From NCBI RefSeq assembly GCF_001467585.1, contig NZ_LNXY01000008.1, positions 1 to 63,749 on the forward strand: a DNA stretch of 63,749 nt. Direction: 5' to 3'. The position numbers were made by a program, and so were the translations under genes. This DNA is from Legionella drozanskii LLAP-1 (lineage in GTDB: Bacteria > Pseudomonadota > Gammaproteobacteria > Legionellales > Legionellaceae). The notes beneath the pieces were generated by a model that was given only the letters and a program-made list of their open reading frames with translations, did no database searches and had not been told where the DNA came from. Positions 1 to 9,197 of the stretch are shown here, piece by piece. Within the stretch, counting starts at the first letter, position 1; each line of letters starts with the position of its first letter.

Positions 1-167
1 CTGACAGGTAACTGGTTTGTTGGTTGTTTATCTAACGGTTCTTTCTCTCTCACAACAGTGTGCCTCTATAACAAACTAAATGGATGCAATTTGGCCACAA
101 AACAAGGTCACATCAAAACGAATTATTTTCCGAGTCACATTCCATTTTGGAATTCGTTCTTTTGGTA

Positions 168-310
168 GGGCCTTGGCCCTGAGGTATCTTCACTTTTTTT
201 TGAATAATACTTCGAGCCAAAACCAGGGTATTACTGAACCATTCAGCCCGAAGAGCGAGTACTGATTGGAGCAAAACCTCAAAAGTGAAGATCCCCCAGG
301 CCTTGGCCCA
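168..310. repeat. Short copy of a terminal-inverted-repeat element (MITE-like)
   Basis: The left end (gggccttggccctgaggtat, then cttcac and a T run) is mirrored by the right end (aagtgaagatcccccaggcc). The same end sequences and the inner stretches ttcgagccaa, ttactgaacc and actgattggagca recur at 17847-18117 and 45453-45732. This copy is about 143 bp because the central part with the tctcgaagg palindromes is missing, so it is an internal-deletion derivative. It lies downstream of fliS. No transposase is encoded. In bases 1-167 I see no gene or recognisable signal. Confidence 0.7.
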
Positions 311-378
311 ACTTGTTTCTAGGTCCACTTCTGAGTTGAATCGGGTCCATCGCGTAAGCAAGCCTAGTTGCTGGAGTC

Positions 379-774
379 CTATGCATTTTCTAACTTAATT
401 CCTTGCCAAGCTTGATGAATATCTGCAAGTAATAAATTCGCTTGAATCAACAATTCAAGGTCATTATGAAGATTTGCTTTCAAGAGAATTTGTTGGATAT
501 AGTCGTACAATTTTTCTAAGTTGTTGGCAATTTCGCCCCCTTTCTCATGATCTAGACTGACTTTTAAGCCTTCTATAATACTAATGGCTTTGCTAATGTG
601 CGCACCTTTTTCGCTAATCTCTTGTCTCTGAATATTTCCTTGAGCTGTGGCGATGTGAGAGCGGGCACCTTGCAGTAATAAATGAATTAATTCGTGGGGA
701 GTAGCAGACTCAACACGAGTTTGTAATTCAATGGATTTGTAATGTTCATGGGCCTGGGTATAAGGGTTTTTCAT
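379..774 (-). CDS. fliS: Flagellar export chaperone FliS
   Basis: FliS is the cytoplasmic chaperone that binds the C-terminal helix of flagellin, keeps it unpolymerised and delivers it to the flagellar export gate. The 131-residue length is typical. The N-terminal YTQAHEHYKSIELQT segment, the ATPHELIHLLLQGA helix and the SIIEGLKVSLDHEKGGEIANN stretch with a following LEKLYDYI helix are the family's four-helix signature. It starts 3 bp after fliD ends and is the last gene of the minus-strand order fliC, flaG, fliD, fliS, the usual filament-assembly grouping. The ATG at 774 is the natural start and leaves no room for an extension before fliD. Confidence 0.95.
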   Translation of the reverse strand: MKNPYTQAHEHYKSIELQTRVESATPHELIHLLLQGARSHIATAQGNIQRQEISEKGAHISKAISIIEGLKVSLDHEKGGEIANNLEKLYDYIQQILLKANLHNDLELLIQANLLLADIHQAWQGIKLENA

Positions 775-777
775 GGT

Positions 778-2460
778 CTAATTCCTTTTTTGATTGATTT
801 GGGGCAGATTGGCCAATTGCTGTGTTAAAAATTGACTGGTACTTTGCATTCGCGACAATAGGGTATCTAAAGCGGTGAATTGCTTGGTGTAGCGCGTAGC
901 AAGAGAGATGGCTCTGAATCCTAGCTGCTCACGTTGTTGGTCAATATCTTTTAAACTGTCCTTGATCAGCTCAGTTCTTGCAGAAAGATCGCCTTCGTCG
1001 CCGAGATAGGTTGATAGAAGGTTAGTGAATTGTACCGCTAACCCATCAGTAATATTAATATACCCACGGTCGCCTACACCGCCACCTAAAACTTCAAGCC
1101 TAAGCTCCCCAAATGGCCCAGTTCCTTCTAAAGTAATACCGTCAGGAGAAACAGCGTTCACTCCTCCTAGAGTCCCCGTCAAAGTATTTCCTGGAATAAA
1201 ACTGTTAATCACTAAATCATAAAGACCGGCTTGCACATCAATGCCAAGGGATTTAACGTGTATGTTGGGATCGGTTGCGGTAGCGGATTTAGCAAAAAAA
1301 TTGCCTATCGCCTGTGGATAGCTAGCTAGAGCGTTATTATAAAGATCACTATCCATGCTGAGTAAACCTTTTAAATCTGTTTTTATACCAAAATCGACAA
1401 GACTTTTTATTGGGCCTTGCAAATTATCGATAGGTCGACTTACTAGATTTGCCAAGTTGAATTTTAAAGCTCGTATACCCGCATCACTTTGCAAAGAACT
1501 TCCTTTTTTAGTTTCTTTGTTGTAACTAGTCAATGAATTCAAAGTCGTCATTGTGTCATTATATTGTTGAATAAATTCATTAACTATTGCGGTAGTTTGA
1601 GCTGGATTATTGGCCACTGTCATATTAACAGTGACGCCTGGTTGAGCTTGTAAAAGATTAAGTGTCACGCCTTGAATAGCATTTTGTAGCTGGTTAGAAC
1701 TTTGTGTTAATAGCAAACCATTAATGTACACTAAGCTATCATTGGCTGCGATTGTTTGGGAAAGCGAATTGACCCCCTGTGTTGGATCATAAGCAAGAGC
1801 TGAAAGCCCAGAGAGATCACTATTATTCCCATCATTGTCTACGACAGAAATTTGCATGGCTGATGCAGTACCTGTGTTAGTACTCATCAAAGTCAGTCTG
1901 GTGCCTGAATTATCCTGCACAATAGCTGCTTGTACTCCAGAAGCACTGCTGTTAATCGCATCTTGTATAGCGAGTAAACTATCTTGCCCAGGAATAATAT
2001 TAAGCGTTAACGGTGGTTGATTAGGATTTGCGGTAAAGACAGTGTTGTTATTACTATAGGATCCAAAATTAATCGTTATTGTTCCGCTTCCTACTGTTGA
2101 GGTAGAGCTAGGGAAGGGAGCAGAGGCTAAACTTTGCTGAGTTGCAAGCTGTTGAATTTGAATTTGATAATTACCTGCTATCGCTTCACTATTGTTCACA
2201 GATGCACCAAGGGCTGTTGTATTACTTATTGTGGTTGTTAAGGTCTGAAACTGACTAAGATCAGAAAATTTCAGCATAGTAGCCTGTAATTTTGCTAAAG
2301 CGCTATTAACTTGACCCAAAGCAGATAGTTGAGTACTCAAACTTGCTTCTTGTCGATCTAGTCTATTTTTATTAGGAGTAATTTCTGCCTTAACTAAAGC
2401 CTCCACTATTGCTTTAACATCAAGACCTGATCCAATTCCTGCAGATGATATACTGGGCAC
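778..2460 (-). CDS. fliD: Flagellar hook-associated protein 2 (filament cap) FliD
   Basis: FliD forms the pentameric cap at the filament tip under which exported flagellin subunits fold. The N-terminus (SSAGIGSGLDVKAIVEALVKAE) matches the FliD_N domain, including the conserved GSGLD. The middle is a Ser/Thr/Asn-rich variable domain. The C-terminal FliD_C region contains a LVDFGIKTD element, and the last 60 residues are a heptad-rich helix ending in Q/L-rich sequence. At 560 residues it is longer than the E. coli protein, from a larger variable domain. It sits between flaG (62 bp) and fliS (3 bp), probably cotranscribed. Confidence 0.95.
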   Translation of the reverse strand: MPSISSAGIGSGLDVKAIVEALVKAEITPNKNRLDRQEASLSTQLSALGQVNSALAKLQATMLKFSDLSQFQTLTTTISNTTALGASVNNSEAIAGNYQIQIQQLATQQSLASAPFPSSTSTVGSGTITINFGSYSNNNTVFTANPNQPPLTLNIIPGQDSLLAIQDAINSSASGVQAAIVQDNSGTRLTLMSTNTGTASAMQISVVDNDGNNSDLSGLSALAYDPTQGVNSLSQTIAANDSLVYINGLLLTQSSNQLQNAIQGVTLNLLQAQPGVTVNMTVANNPAQTTAIVNEFIQQYNDTMTTLNSLTSYNKETKKGSSLQSDAGIRALKFNLANLVSRPIDNLQGPIKSLVDFGIKTDLKGLLSMDSDLYNNALASYPQAIGNFFAKSATATDPNIHVKSLGIDVQAGLYDLVINSFIPGNTLTGTLGGVNAVSPDGITLEGTGPFGELRLEVLGGGVGDRGYINITDGLAVQFTNLLSTYLGDEGDLSARTELIKDSLKDIDQQREQLGFRAISLATRYTKQFTALDTLLSRMQSTSQFLTQQLANLPQINQKRN

Positions 2461-2522
2461 GCTCGATTTCCTTATCTTTTACCAAATTTAAAAAAAATTA
2501 CTAAAAGCAAAAATTGTGCCAG

Positions 2523-2804
2523 TCAAACTTGCTCATCGACTGAATCACGAATTATCTGATCCAACAAAGCGATAAGTTGTGCGTATTCACTGGGAGATAC
2601 CTTACGTATCACTGCTCCAGATAATTTTGTAGTGACTATTTGTAATAATCGACTTGCTTCATTAAGCGTTGTTTGCAGGGCCTCTTCTGAATCAGCTGTA
2701 GTTGTTGGAGGGGTTGTATTATTAAAAGTTGTAGTACCTTCCATGGTTTTTGTTGAGCCTAAAAGAGAAGAGTTAAGTATTGTTGGTAAGTCAACATTCA
2801 TCAT
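2523..2804 (-). CDS. flaG: FlaG family flagellar protein
   Basis: A 93-residue protein with a Ser/Thr-rich N-terminal half and a C-terminal segment (LSGAVIRKVSPSEYAQLIALLDQI) matching the FlaG signature, in which VIR-x-(I/V)-P or S-x-E-x is the conserved core. FlaG proteins influence filament length in several bacteria; the mechanism is not settled. It lies between the flagellin terminator and fliD, the usual position. Two adjacent ATG codons begin the reading frame, so the start is uncertain by one codon. The assignment rests on both the motif and the context. Confidence 0.85.
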   Translation of the reverse strand: MMNVDLPTILNSSLLGSTKTMEGTTTFNNTTPPTTTADSEEALQTTLNEASRLLQIVTTKLSGAVIRKVSPSEYAQLIALLDQIIRDSVDEQV

Positions 2805-2836
2805 GCATCTCCTTATACCCTAAGAAGCAATGGGCA

Positions 2837-2873
2837 TAAAAACATCATGCAGAGAAACCTGCATGATGTTTTA
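2837..2873 (-). terminator. Rho-independent terminator of the flagellin gene
   Basis: Just after the flagellin stop codon, on the minus strand, an almost perfect stem (acatcatgcag paired with ctgcatgatgt) closes a short loop and is followed by a run of five T. It would end most flagellin transcripts and keep flaG-fliD-fliS at lower expression through read-through or their own promoter. Confidence 0.85.
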
Positions 2874-2882
2874 GATTATTGA

Positions 2883-4307
2883 TTATCCGAGTAACTTCAG
2901 CACAGATTGAGGCAGGCTGTTTGCTTGGGCAAGCATTGCTGTACCTGCTTGTTGTAAAATTTGACCTTTCGTTAAGTTTGAGGTCTCTGCAGCGAAGTCT
3001 GCATCCTGAATTCGACTTCGTGCTGCTGAAAGGTTTTCTTCTACGTTTTGCAAGTTTGCAATGGTTAAATCGAAGCGGTTTTGCAACGCACCCATCGCAG
3101 CGCGGTTCGAGTTTACAGAAGTTAATGCAGAGTCAATTCGCAAAAGAGCTGACTGTGCTCCAGCTTCTGTCGTTACGTCAATGGTATTAACACCCAAGGT
3201 GTCTTTCGCAATTGCTGCAGATAAGCCGATGTTAGCTACAGTTCCACCAATAGCGATTGAGTTTACTGCGCTAATTGATAGTTCCCCACGCAATACAGCA
3301 GCGAATGGGCCGCCAGTGACTGTCAATCCGTCAGTACCTGCTGTAAAGCCGGTACCACTTTCAGTGACAGTAATGTTGCGTCCATCATTAGCAGTAAGAG
3401 TGATATCTCCACCATTCAGACTGGCAACAACACCAGTTTGACTACTTACGCTATTGATACCATCGCGCAATTGAGTGTTGCTCAATGCAGTAGAAACGTC
3501 AGTGTTAGTAAATACTGCCACGCCATTAAGAGTTAGGTTATAAGTGTCACTCGCAGTACCACCGATAGCGCCTACCGTTTGAGTACCTGAAGTAGAGGCT
3601 GTCACTTGAAGTCCAGCTATACCAGCACCATTAATAGCAGCTGCTTTAGCGTAAGCAGAAGTCGCATCTTGGCTAGCATTAGAACCGACAAATCCAGCAC
3701 TTGAGTTAATGGCTACCGCAGCACCACCGCCGAGACTGATGGTTATATCCGTTGCAGCCGCAGCACCTACCGCAGTACCTGTTTGACTCGCAATCCCTCC
3801 AATTGCTGAAGACATAATGCTTCCAATCGAAAAGGTAATTGTTTGGTTAGCATTTGCTCCCACTTGGAAACTAGCGTTTTGGAATGAGCCATCCAAAATA
3901 CGTTGACCATTAAACTGAGTATTTTGGGCGTTTCTATCCAATTCAGCTTGTAACTGAGTGATTTCTTGTTGAATCGCTTGACGGTCATCTGAGTTATTTG
4001 TTGAGTTAGCTGATTGTAATGCAAGCTCACGCATACGTTGTAAAATGCTAGTTGTTTCTTGCATTGCCCCTTCAGCAGTTTGCGATAAGGAGATACCATC
4101 ATTCGCGTTTCGAATTGCTTGATCCATACCTCTTATTTGAGCAGTCATACCTTCGGAAATAGCCATACCTGCCGCATCATCTTTAGCGCTATTGATTCTT
4201 AAACCCGAAGAAAGTCTCTGGATCGCTGTTTGCATCATTTTTTGTGAAGCGGTCAAATTGCGTTGAGCATTGAGCGACATCACATTGGTATTAATCACTT
4301 CAGTCAT
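2883..4307 (-). CDS. fliC: Flagellin
   Basis: Filament subunit, known as flaA in Legionella. The N-terminal D0/D1 domain ([14 protein letters not shown], then [20 protein letters not shown]) and the C-terminal D1/D0 domain (ending in a [25 protein letters not shown] helix) are strongly conserved; residues about 175-390 are a variable Ala/Thr/Gly-rich region. At 474 residues it has the expected size. In Legionella the C-terminal flagellin helix is what host NAIP5/NLRC4 detects, and this C-terminus has the same general form. The ATG is preceded by a gaggag ribosome binding site, a sigma-28 promoter and a hairpin-rich leader. A strong terminator follows. Confidence 0.97.
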   Translation of the reverse strand: MTEVINTNVMSLNAQRNLTASQKMMQTAIQRLSSGLRINSAKDDAAGMAISEGMTAQIRGMDQAIRNANDGISLSQTAEGAMQETTSILQRMRELALQSANSTNNSDDRQAIQQEITQLQAELDRNAQNTQFNGQRILDGSFQNASFQVGANANQTITFSIGSIMSSAIGGIASQTGTAVGAAAATDITISLGGGAAVAINSSAGFVGSNASQDATSAYAKAAAINGAGIAGLQVTASTSGTQTVGAIGGTASDTYNLTLNGVAVFTNTDVSTALSNTQLRDGINSVSSQTGVVASLNGGDITLTANDGRNITVTESGTGFTAGTDGLTVTGGPFAAVLRGELSISAVNSIAIGGTVANIGLSAAIAKDTLGVNTIDVTTEAGAQSALLRIDSALTSVNSNRAAMGALQNRFDLTIANLQNVEENLSAARSRIQDADFAAETSNLTKGQILQQAGTAMLAQANSLPQSVLKLLG

Positions 4308-4327
4308 GACTGAATTCTCCTCGACCT

Positions 4328-4385
4328 AAATCCCTAGGATTTGGGATTTCCCTTGTTATCGATAAATTTATCTATGAATTTATCG
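4328..4385 (-). promoter_or_regulatory. Two hairpins in the flagellin 5' leader
   Basis: Between the sigma-28 promoter and the flagellin ribosome binding site lie two inverted repeats. One pairs cgataaatt (4360-4368) with aatttatcg (4377-4385), a 9-bp stem. The other pairs aaatccc (4328-4334) with gggattt (4343-4349), a 7-bp stem. The first lies almost at the expected transcript start and could protect the mRNA or take part in post-transcriptional control, for example by CsrA or a small RNA. That role is inference. Confidence 0.5.
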
Positions 4386-4397
4386 CACCCAAAAAGG

Positions 4398-4424
4398 TTA
4401 TCGGTAGAAGAGGAAAAAACTTTA
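4398..4424 (-). promoter_or_regulatory. Sigma-28 (FliA) promoter of flagellin
   Basis: Reading the minus strand, TAAA (4421-4424) is followed after exactly 15 bases by ACCGATAA (4398-4405). The consensus is TAAA-N15-GCCGATAA, so 11 of 12 positions match with perfect spacing. It lies about 90 bp upstream of the flagellin start codon, as expected for a class-3 flagellar gene. Confidence 0.9.
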
Positions 4425-4704
4425 GGGTTAATTGCTGTTTTTATTAAAAAAAGTGAATGAAATCCGAGGCATATAAAGAGCATGGTGTGCAAAATATGTC
4501 ATTTGTTAGTCTTGATGAATGACAATCTTATTAAAAAAATCAAAGTTGGCACCATTTATGAGTTAAAATCTAAAATGAGAGAATAAAATGTCTCCAGTCA
4601 AGTTTTGGATTGATGTGAAATTCAGCTTATTCACTCCAAGAAATACAAGCTCTAAAAAGAATTTCAGGTTATACTATTCGACATTAAGATTAATGGATCT
4701 TTGT

Positions 4705-5577
4705 ATGAGTTGGTTAAAAAAATTACTACCTTCACGAATTAGAACAGCAACTTCTCAGAAAAAAGGGGTTCCTGAAGGGCTTTGGGTAAAATGTATAGGA
4801 TGTGGCTCTGTACTATATCGCAGCGAACTAGTAAAAAACTTATCGGTATGTCCTAACTGTAATCATCATCACCGTTTATCTGCTCGAGAACGTATTGAAC
4901 AGTTTTTGGATGAGACAGGCCAGGAGGAAATTGCGGGAAATTTAGAGCCTATCGATCGATTAAAATTTAAAGATTCTAAGAAATATAAAGATCGTATCAG
5001 CCAAGCGCAAAAAGCAACTGGAGAAAAAGAAGCATTAATTGTCGTAAAAGGCAATTTAAAGCACCAACCTGTTGTAGTCTCTGCCTTTGAATTTAATTTT
5101 ATGGGCGGTTCCATGGGAGCCACCGTTGGTGAAAAATTTGTTAGAGCAATTAATGTTGCGACTGCCGAAAAACGTGCTTATATCTGTTTTACAGCCAGCG
5201 GTGGTGCAAGAATGCAAGAGGGCTTATTCTCATTAATGCAAATGGCCAAAACTGCAGCAGCTCTTTCTAAATTCGGAGAGACAGGATTACCTTTTATAGT
5301 TGTGCTAACCGATCCTACTATGGGCGGCGTTTCAGCGAGTTTTGCAAGTCTCGGAGATATTATTATTGCTGAACCAAATGCATTAATTGGCTTCGCAGGA
5401 CCACGAGTGATTGAGCAAACTGTGAGACAGACCTTGCCTGAAGGGTTTCAACGAAGTGAGTTTTTGCTGGAACACGGTCATATTGATATGGTTGTTGAAC
5501 GAAAAGCACTGCAATCAACGGTCGCAGAGATAATTGCAAAATTATCTCATCGTGATTTGAGCAATGAAGCCGTATAA
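4705..5577 (+). CDS. accD: Acetyl-CoA carboxylase carboxyltransferase subunit beta
   Basis: With AccA this subunit transfers the carboxyl group from carboxybiotin to acetyl-CoA, giving malonyl-CoA for fatty acid synthesis. The N-terminal zinc ribbon has Cys30, Cys33, Cys49 and Cys52, and the carboxyltransferase core carries [12 protein letters not shown] and [11 protein letters not shown] start it at the ATG giving MSWLKKLL, because the E. coli protein begins MSW and the longer open frame from 4588 adds 39 residues with no family counterpart. The resulting 290 residues fit the family (about 300). It overlaps folC by 14 bp, the classical gammaproteobacterial accD-folC arrangement. Confidence 0.95.
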   Translation: MSWLKKLLPSRIRTATSQKKGVPEGLWVKCIGCGSVLYRSELVKNLSVCPNCNHHHRLSARERIEQFLDETGQEEIAGNLEPIDRLKFKDSKKYKDRISQAQKATGEKEALIVVKGNLKHQPVVVSAFEFNFMGGSMGATVGEKFVRAINVATAEKRAYICFTASGGARMQEGLFSLMQMAKTAAALSKFGETGLPFIVVLTDPTMGGVSASFASLGDIIIAEPNALIGFAGPRVIEQTVRQTLPEGFQRSEFLLEHGHIDMVVERKALQSTVAEIIAKLSHRDLSNEAV

Positions 5578-6835
5578 AGATTTTACTCTTAGAGAATGGT
5601 TAGATTTTTTAGAAAATCGCCATTCGCAAGAGATTCAACTAGGTTTATCTCGGATTCATCAGGTCGCTGAATCACTTTCTTTGACCAATCCTCAAGCTAA
5701 AATCATCACAGTCGCGGGAACAAATGGGAAGGGTTCTACCGTGGCTATGCTTGAGGCGATATATTTAGCGGCGGGCTATCGGGTTGCTAGCTATACCTCA
5801 CCGCATTTACTCGTTTTTAATGAACGTATTCGCGTTAATCAACAGCCGATTAGTGATGAGCTCTTATGTTTAGCATTTATGGCAATAGAGAAGGGGCGGG
5901 GGGATATCCATCTTAGCTATTTTGAAATGGCGACTTTGGCTGCTTTATGGCATTTTAAGCGGCAGCAATTAGATCTCATCATTCTTGAAGTGGGTCTTGG
6001 TGGACGATTAGATGCGACAAATATTATTGCTTCTGACTTAGCTATTATTACAACCATCGATTTAGATCATCAAGAATTCTTAGGAAATACAAGGGAAGAA
6101 ATTGGTTTGGAAAAAGCAGGTATTCTGAGAGTGAATAAACCTTTTATATTTGCTGATACGAACCCACCCGAAAGCATAGTTAATCATGGATTAGCACTTA
6201 GTGCTTCGATGTATTTAGCTGAGCGTGATTACCATCATCGACTTAATAATGGTAATTTTGAACTTAAATTTCAAGGTGAATATCTTGTCTTCCCGCAACC
6301 TAAGCTTCATTCTAATTCAGTTGCTGCCGCGATGATCGCTAGCTTGCTTTTAAAAACAGAATTACCGTTGAATTATCCTCATCTAAAAGAAGCTATTGAA
6401 AAAGTATCTTTAGCGGGTCGATTGGAATTAAAGCAAAAAGAGGGTGTTACAATTTTATTTGATGTCTCTCATAATCCGCAAGCGGCGGAGTATTTGGCTG
6501 AGTTTATTAAAAACTACCATCCCAAAAAGACTGTTCATGCAGTCTTTTCAGCACTTAAGGATAAAAATATTTCCGGGATAGTTGCCCCTTTAAAAAATGT
6601 TGTTGATTATTGGTATCCGGCCTTGCTGACAGGTAAACGGGCAGCATCAAGAGAACAGCTCAATAAAGCCATGAGTCTGATTGGGGAGGAGGACTTACTC
6701 TGTCACGATGATCCAATCTCTGCTTATCAATCCGCTTGTAGTAGAGCAAATGAAGGGGATTTAATGGTAGTTTATGGTTCGTTTGTTACAGTGGGTATGG
6801 TTATGCAGGCCTTTACTTCAAAACGTAACCACTGA
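5564..6835 (+). CDS. folC: Bifunctional dihydrofolate synthase / folylpolyglutamate synthase
   Basis: Adds glutamate to dihydropteroate and then further glutamates to reduced folates, using ATP. The P-loop GTNGKGST is at about residues 52-59, followed by the TSPHL motif of the family, and [10 protein letters not shown] and HxxFLG-type elements (DHQEFLGNT) place it in the Mur-ligase superfamily. Length 423 is typical. The start overlaps the end of accD, implying translational coupling. The DedD-like and cvpA genes follow in the same direction after 225 bp, an order also found in E. coli. Confidence 0.95.
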   Translation: MKPYKDFTLREWLDFLENRHSQEIQLGLSRIHQVAESLSLTNPQAKIITVAGTNGKGSTVAMLEAIYLAAGYRVASYTSPHLLVFNERIRVNQQPISDELLCLAFMAIEKGRGDIHLSYFEMATLAALWHFKRQQLDLIILEVGLGGRLDATNIIASDLAIITTIDLDHQEFLGNTREEIGLEKAGILRVNKPFIFADTNPPESIVNHGLALSASMYLAERDYHHRLNNGNFELKFQGEYLVFPQPKLHSNSVAAAMIASLLLKTELPLNYPHLKEAIEKVSLAGRLELKQKEGVTILFDVSHNPQAAEYLAEFIKNYHPKKTVHAVFSALKDKNISGIVAPLKNVVDYWYPALLTGKRAASREQLNKAMSLIGEEDLLCHDDPISAYQSACSRANEGDLMVVYGSFVTVGMVMQAFTSKRNH

Positions 6836-7060
6836 AAAACAAGGCTAGGTCTACGCGTTTAATGGTACTATTTCAATCCAAATTGAATCAAATTAACCCG
6901 TTTGGTAGTCGGGGGGATCTATTACGTTTATAATGGTGCGGTTGAGTTGACAAGTAGTTAGGTAAAAGCCTAAGCTGCTCATTTCCGGCTTTTTACATCT
7001 GGTATTGAAAAGTAGGAATAAGAGACTAGCTGTCAATATAACCCACAAATCCGAGGAGAT

Positions 7061-7942
7061 ATGATGAAACTAGTGATTGATGAGCGGGTTAAGCACCGGC
7101 TTATAGGTCTTGCTGTTATCTTATCTATAGCGGCTATTTTTGCACCTGCTATTATGAAGAAATCAAATCAGCGCATTGATGGTAATATGAGTGTTTCCGT
7201 CGAATTACCTCCAAAGCCGCTGCAACCAGATGTTGCTATGACCGAAAAAAACGCAATGTTTGAGAATGTGAAGGTTGCTCATGTTGAGCTGCCAGAGGTC
7301 GCTGAAGAGCAACCTGCTCCAGCCCTTGCCAAAGCTGAATCTCTTAGTCAAATGAAAGAAGTTAATCATCGTACAGTAGAATCTGTTGATCAGAATTTTG
7401 CACAAGACCGAGACTCACTACAAGTCGAAAACTTAGCAAGAGAAGATATGCCAGATGTAATGGAAAAAACAGCAGCTGCACAGATCAATAGGACTAATGT
7501 GGCAGTCGTTCATAAAATTGCCAAAGCAGAAACTTTTCCTCTCAAGATTAAACCGAAAGTGAAAGTCGTTGCTAAAAACAATAATAAGCCTGTAAAACCT
7601 GTAGTAAAATCAATTACAAAACCGAAATTATCAGTGGTGAAGCCAAAACCTATAAGCAAACCTGCCATTAAAAAAACTGCGAAAAATGCATTTCCTGTTA
7701 AGGGGAAATATGCTGTGCAGCTAGCGACGTTCACTCGATTACGTAATGCTGATTCTCTAATCTCAAAATTGAGAGGCAAAGGATATAAGGCAACCTATAA
7801 CAAAGTAAAAACAAGCGAAGGAATTGTATATAAAGTCGTAGTAGGACAAATACAAAAGCGAGAACAAGCGCAGTTGTTACAAAAGAAATTAGCGAGTGCT
7901 GTTCAAATTAGAGGCTTTATCGTGTCTACGGATCAGGGATAG
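7061..7942 (+). CDS. dedD: SPOR-domain inner-membrane cell-division protein (DedD-like)
   Basis: One transmembrane helix near residues 15-32 anchors the protein. A long low-complexity Lys/Pro/Val linker follows, and a C-terminal SPOR domain from about residue 213 (GKYAVQLATF, then a GY and a VxVGQ-type strand). SPOR domains bind glycan strands stripped of stem peptides at the septum, so a role in constriction is expected. Identity rests on this architecture and on the folC-dedD-cvpA order known from E. coli. Two ATGs are adjacent; the gaggag ribosome binding site lies very close to the first, so the second (7064) may be used. Size 293 residues. Confidence 0.85.
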   Translation: MMKLVIDERVKHRLIGLAVILSIAAIFAPAIMKKSNQRIDGNMSVSVELPPKPLQPDVAMTEKNAMFENVKVAHVELPEVAEEQPAPALAKAESLSQMKEVNHRTVESVDQNFAQDRDSLQVENLAREDMPDVMEKTAAAQINRTNVAVVHKIAKAETFPLKIKPKVKVVAKNNNKPVKPVVKSITKPKLSVVKPKPISKPAIKKTAKNAFPVKGKYAVQLATFTRLRNADSLISKLRGKGYKATYNKVKTSEGIVYKVVVGQIQKREQAQLLQKKLASAVQIRGFIVSTDQG

Positions 7943-7947
7943 TTAAA

Positions 7948-8541
7948 ATGTTGCATTGGGTCGATATAGCCATTATTGCAATAGTTGGCTTGTCAATGCT
8001 AACAGGAATGATTCGAGGGTTCGTAAAAGAACTCGTTGCGCTTTGTATTTGGGTTTTGGCATTCTGGTTAGCCTATAATTATTCGCAAAGTCTAGACCCT
8101 TGGTTACAAAAATATATTCAAGATAAAACAGCTAGGACCGTCGCTGCTTTTGTCTTTATTTTAATTGCTACTCTCATTGCTGGTGCAATTGTAAATGGCC
8201 TACTTAGCATTATTCTCAGACGTTCAGGCCTAAGTAGTACCGATCGTATACTTGGTTTGGCGTTTGGGTTTGTCCGCGGGGTATTTATTGTTGCATTGAT
8301 TATGGTTGTTATAAAAATGACTTCGCTGCCCGTAGATCAATATTCGCGTGATTCCCAACTCTATGCTAAATTTGATCCCTTAGTAAACTGGTTATATTCT
8401 GCTATGCCAGATTTTATCAAAAAAGTAAAAATATTCGATGAGCAGAATATTAATATTAGAAAACCCATTGAGAATTTACAGAATAAGCTAATGCCGACTA
8501 GCTTGCTTGATACAAATGATTATGAATTATCGGATGGTTAG
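7948..8541 (+). CDS. cvpA: CvpA family inner-membrane protein
   Basis: CvpA proteins are polytopic inner-membrane proteins first linked to colicin V production and purF expression; their molecular role is unclear. The N-terminal HWVDIAIIAIVGLSMLTGMIRGF, with the conserved GxxRG, and further hydrophobic segments at about 25-45, 65-90 and 105-125 are typical. Length 197, slightly long because of a polar C-terminal tail. It starts 5 bp after the DedD-like gene and ends 5 bp before the convergent nadD. Confidence 0.9.
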   Translation: MLHWVDIAIIAIVGLSMLTGMIRGFVKELVALCIWVLAFWLAYNYSQSLDPWLQKYIQDKTARTVAAFVFILIATLIAGAIVNGLLSIILRRSGLSSTDRILGLAFGFVRGVFIVALIMVVIKMTSLPVDQYSRDSQLYAKFDPLVNWLYSAMPDFIKKVKIFDEQNINIRKPIENLQNKLMPTSLLDTNDYELSDG

Positions 8542-8546
8542 AATAG

Positions 8547-9197
8547 CTAGTGTGAATATAAGCCATTTTGTTTGATATATTGCATAATCGACTCAGGCAA
8601 ATAATGACTCAAGTCCTTATTGTCACGAAGTTCTTTACGAACCCAGGTTGAAGAAAAATCGAAGTTTCCAGCATCAAAACGATAGATTGCACCATATTTT
8701 TGCTCACATATTGCTGTACTATCCTTGGTTTCATGCTTTATTAATAATTCTCTAATTAAATCAGAATGAGTTTTGTCATCAAATCCAGCCCGTTTAATGA
8801 CTAATATATTTGCGAGTGTTAAAAGTTTTGTCCAGGCATGCCAATAGGGCAATTGACTAAATGCATCCGCGCCCATCAATAGAGTCAGAACAATCTGTTC
8901 CCCAAATTGTTTACGAAAATGTTGTAGACTATCTACCATGTAGGAAGGAGTATCTCGATTTATTTCAGATAAATCAATTTGAAAATTGAGTGTCTTATCT
9001 ACAGTTGTTAAAGCTAGGTTCAACATATCAATTCGTTGAATTGGAGTGGCGGTTGCCTGATTTTTTAATAGCGGTGTTTTGCAAGGAAGAAATAAAAAGC
9101 GTTCGAAATTGAAATGATTTTGCACATTGATGGCTGTATTAATATGACCATTATGCGGGGGATCAAAAGTGCCACCAAATATAATAAGATTACGCAA
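8547..9197 (-). CDS. nadD: Nicotinate-nucleotide adenylyltransferase
   Basis: Converts nicotinate mononucleotide plus ATP to deamido-NAD in NAD synthesis. The nucleotidyltransferase signature GGTFDPPHNGH lies at residues 8-18, including the HxGH-type motif. The C-terminal SSTWVR element corresponds to the second conserved motif (ISSTxxR). Length 216 is normal. It overlaps the upstream holA by 8 bp, and holA-nadD is a common gammaproteobacterial order (in E. coli leuS-lptE-holA-nadD). Confidence 0.95.
   Translation of the reverse strand: MRNLIIFGGTFDPPHNGHINTAINVQNHFNFERFLFLPCKTPLLKNQATATPIQRIDMLNLALTTVDKTLNFQIDLSEINRDTPSYMVDSLQHFRKQFGEQIVLTLLMGADAFSQLPYWHAWTKLLTLANILVIKRAGFDDKTHSDLIRELLIKHETKDSTAICEQKYGAIYRFDAGNFDFSSTWVRKELRDNKDLSHYLPESIMQYIKQNGLYSH

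Noticed and set aside
113-361. Open frame across the short repeat element
   Set aside because: It runs through non-coding repeat sequence and shows no protein family features.
4588-4704. 39-residue N-terminal extension of AccD
   Set aside because: No counterpart in the family; the ATG at 4705 gives the normal MSW start.
6836-7060. Possible gene or regulatory RNA between folC and the DedD-like gene
   Set aside because: Only scattered promoter-like words (ttgaca, tataat) with poor spacing; nothing supportable.
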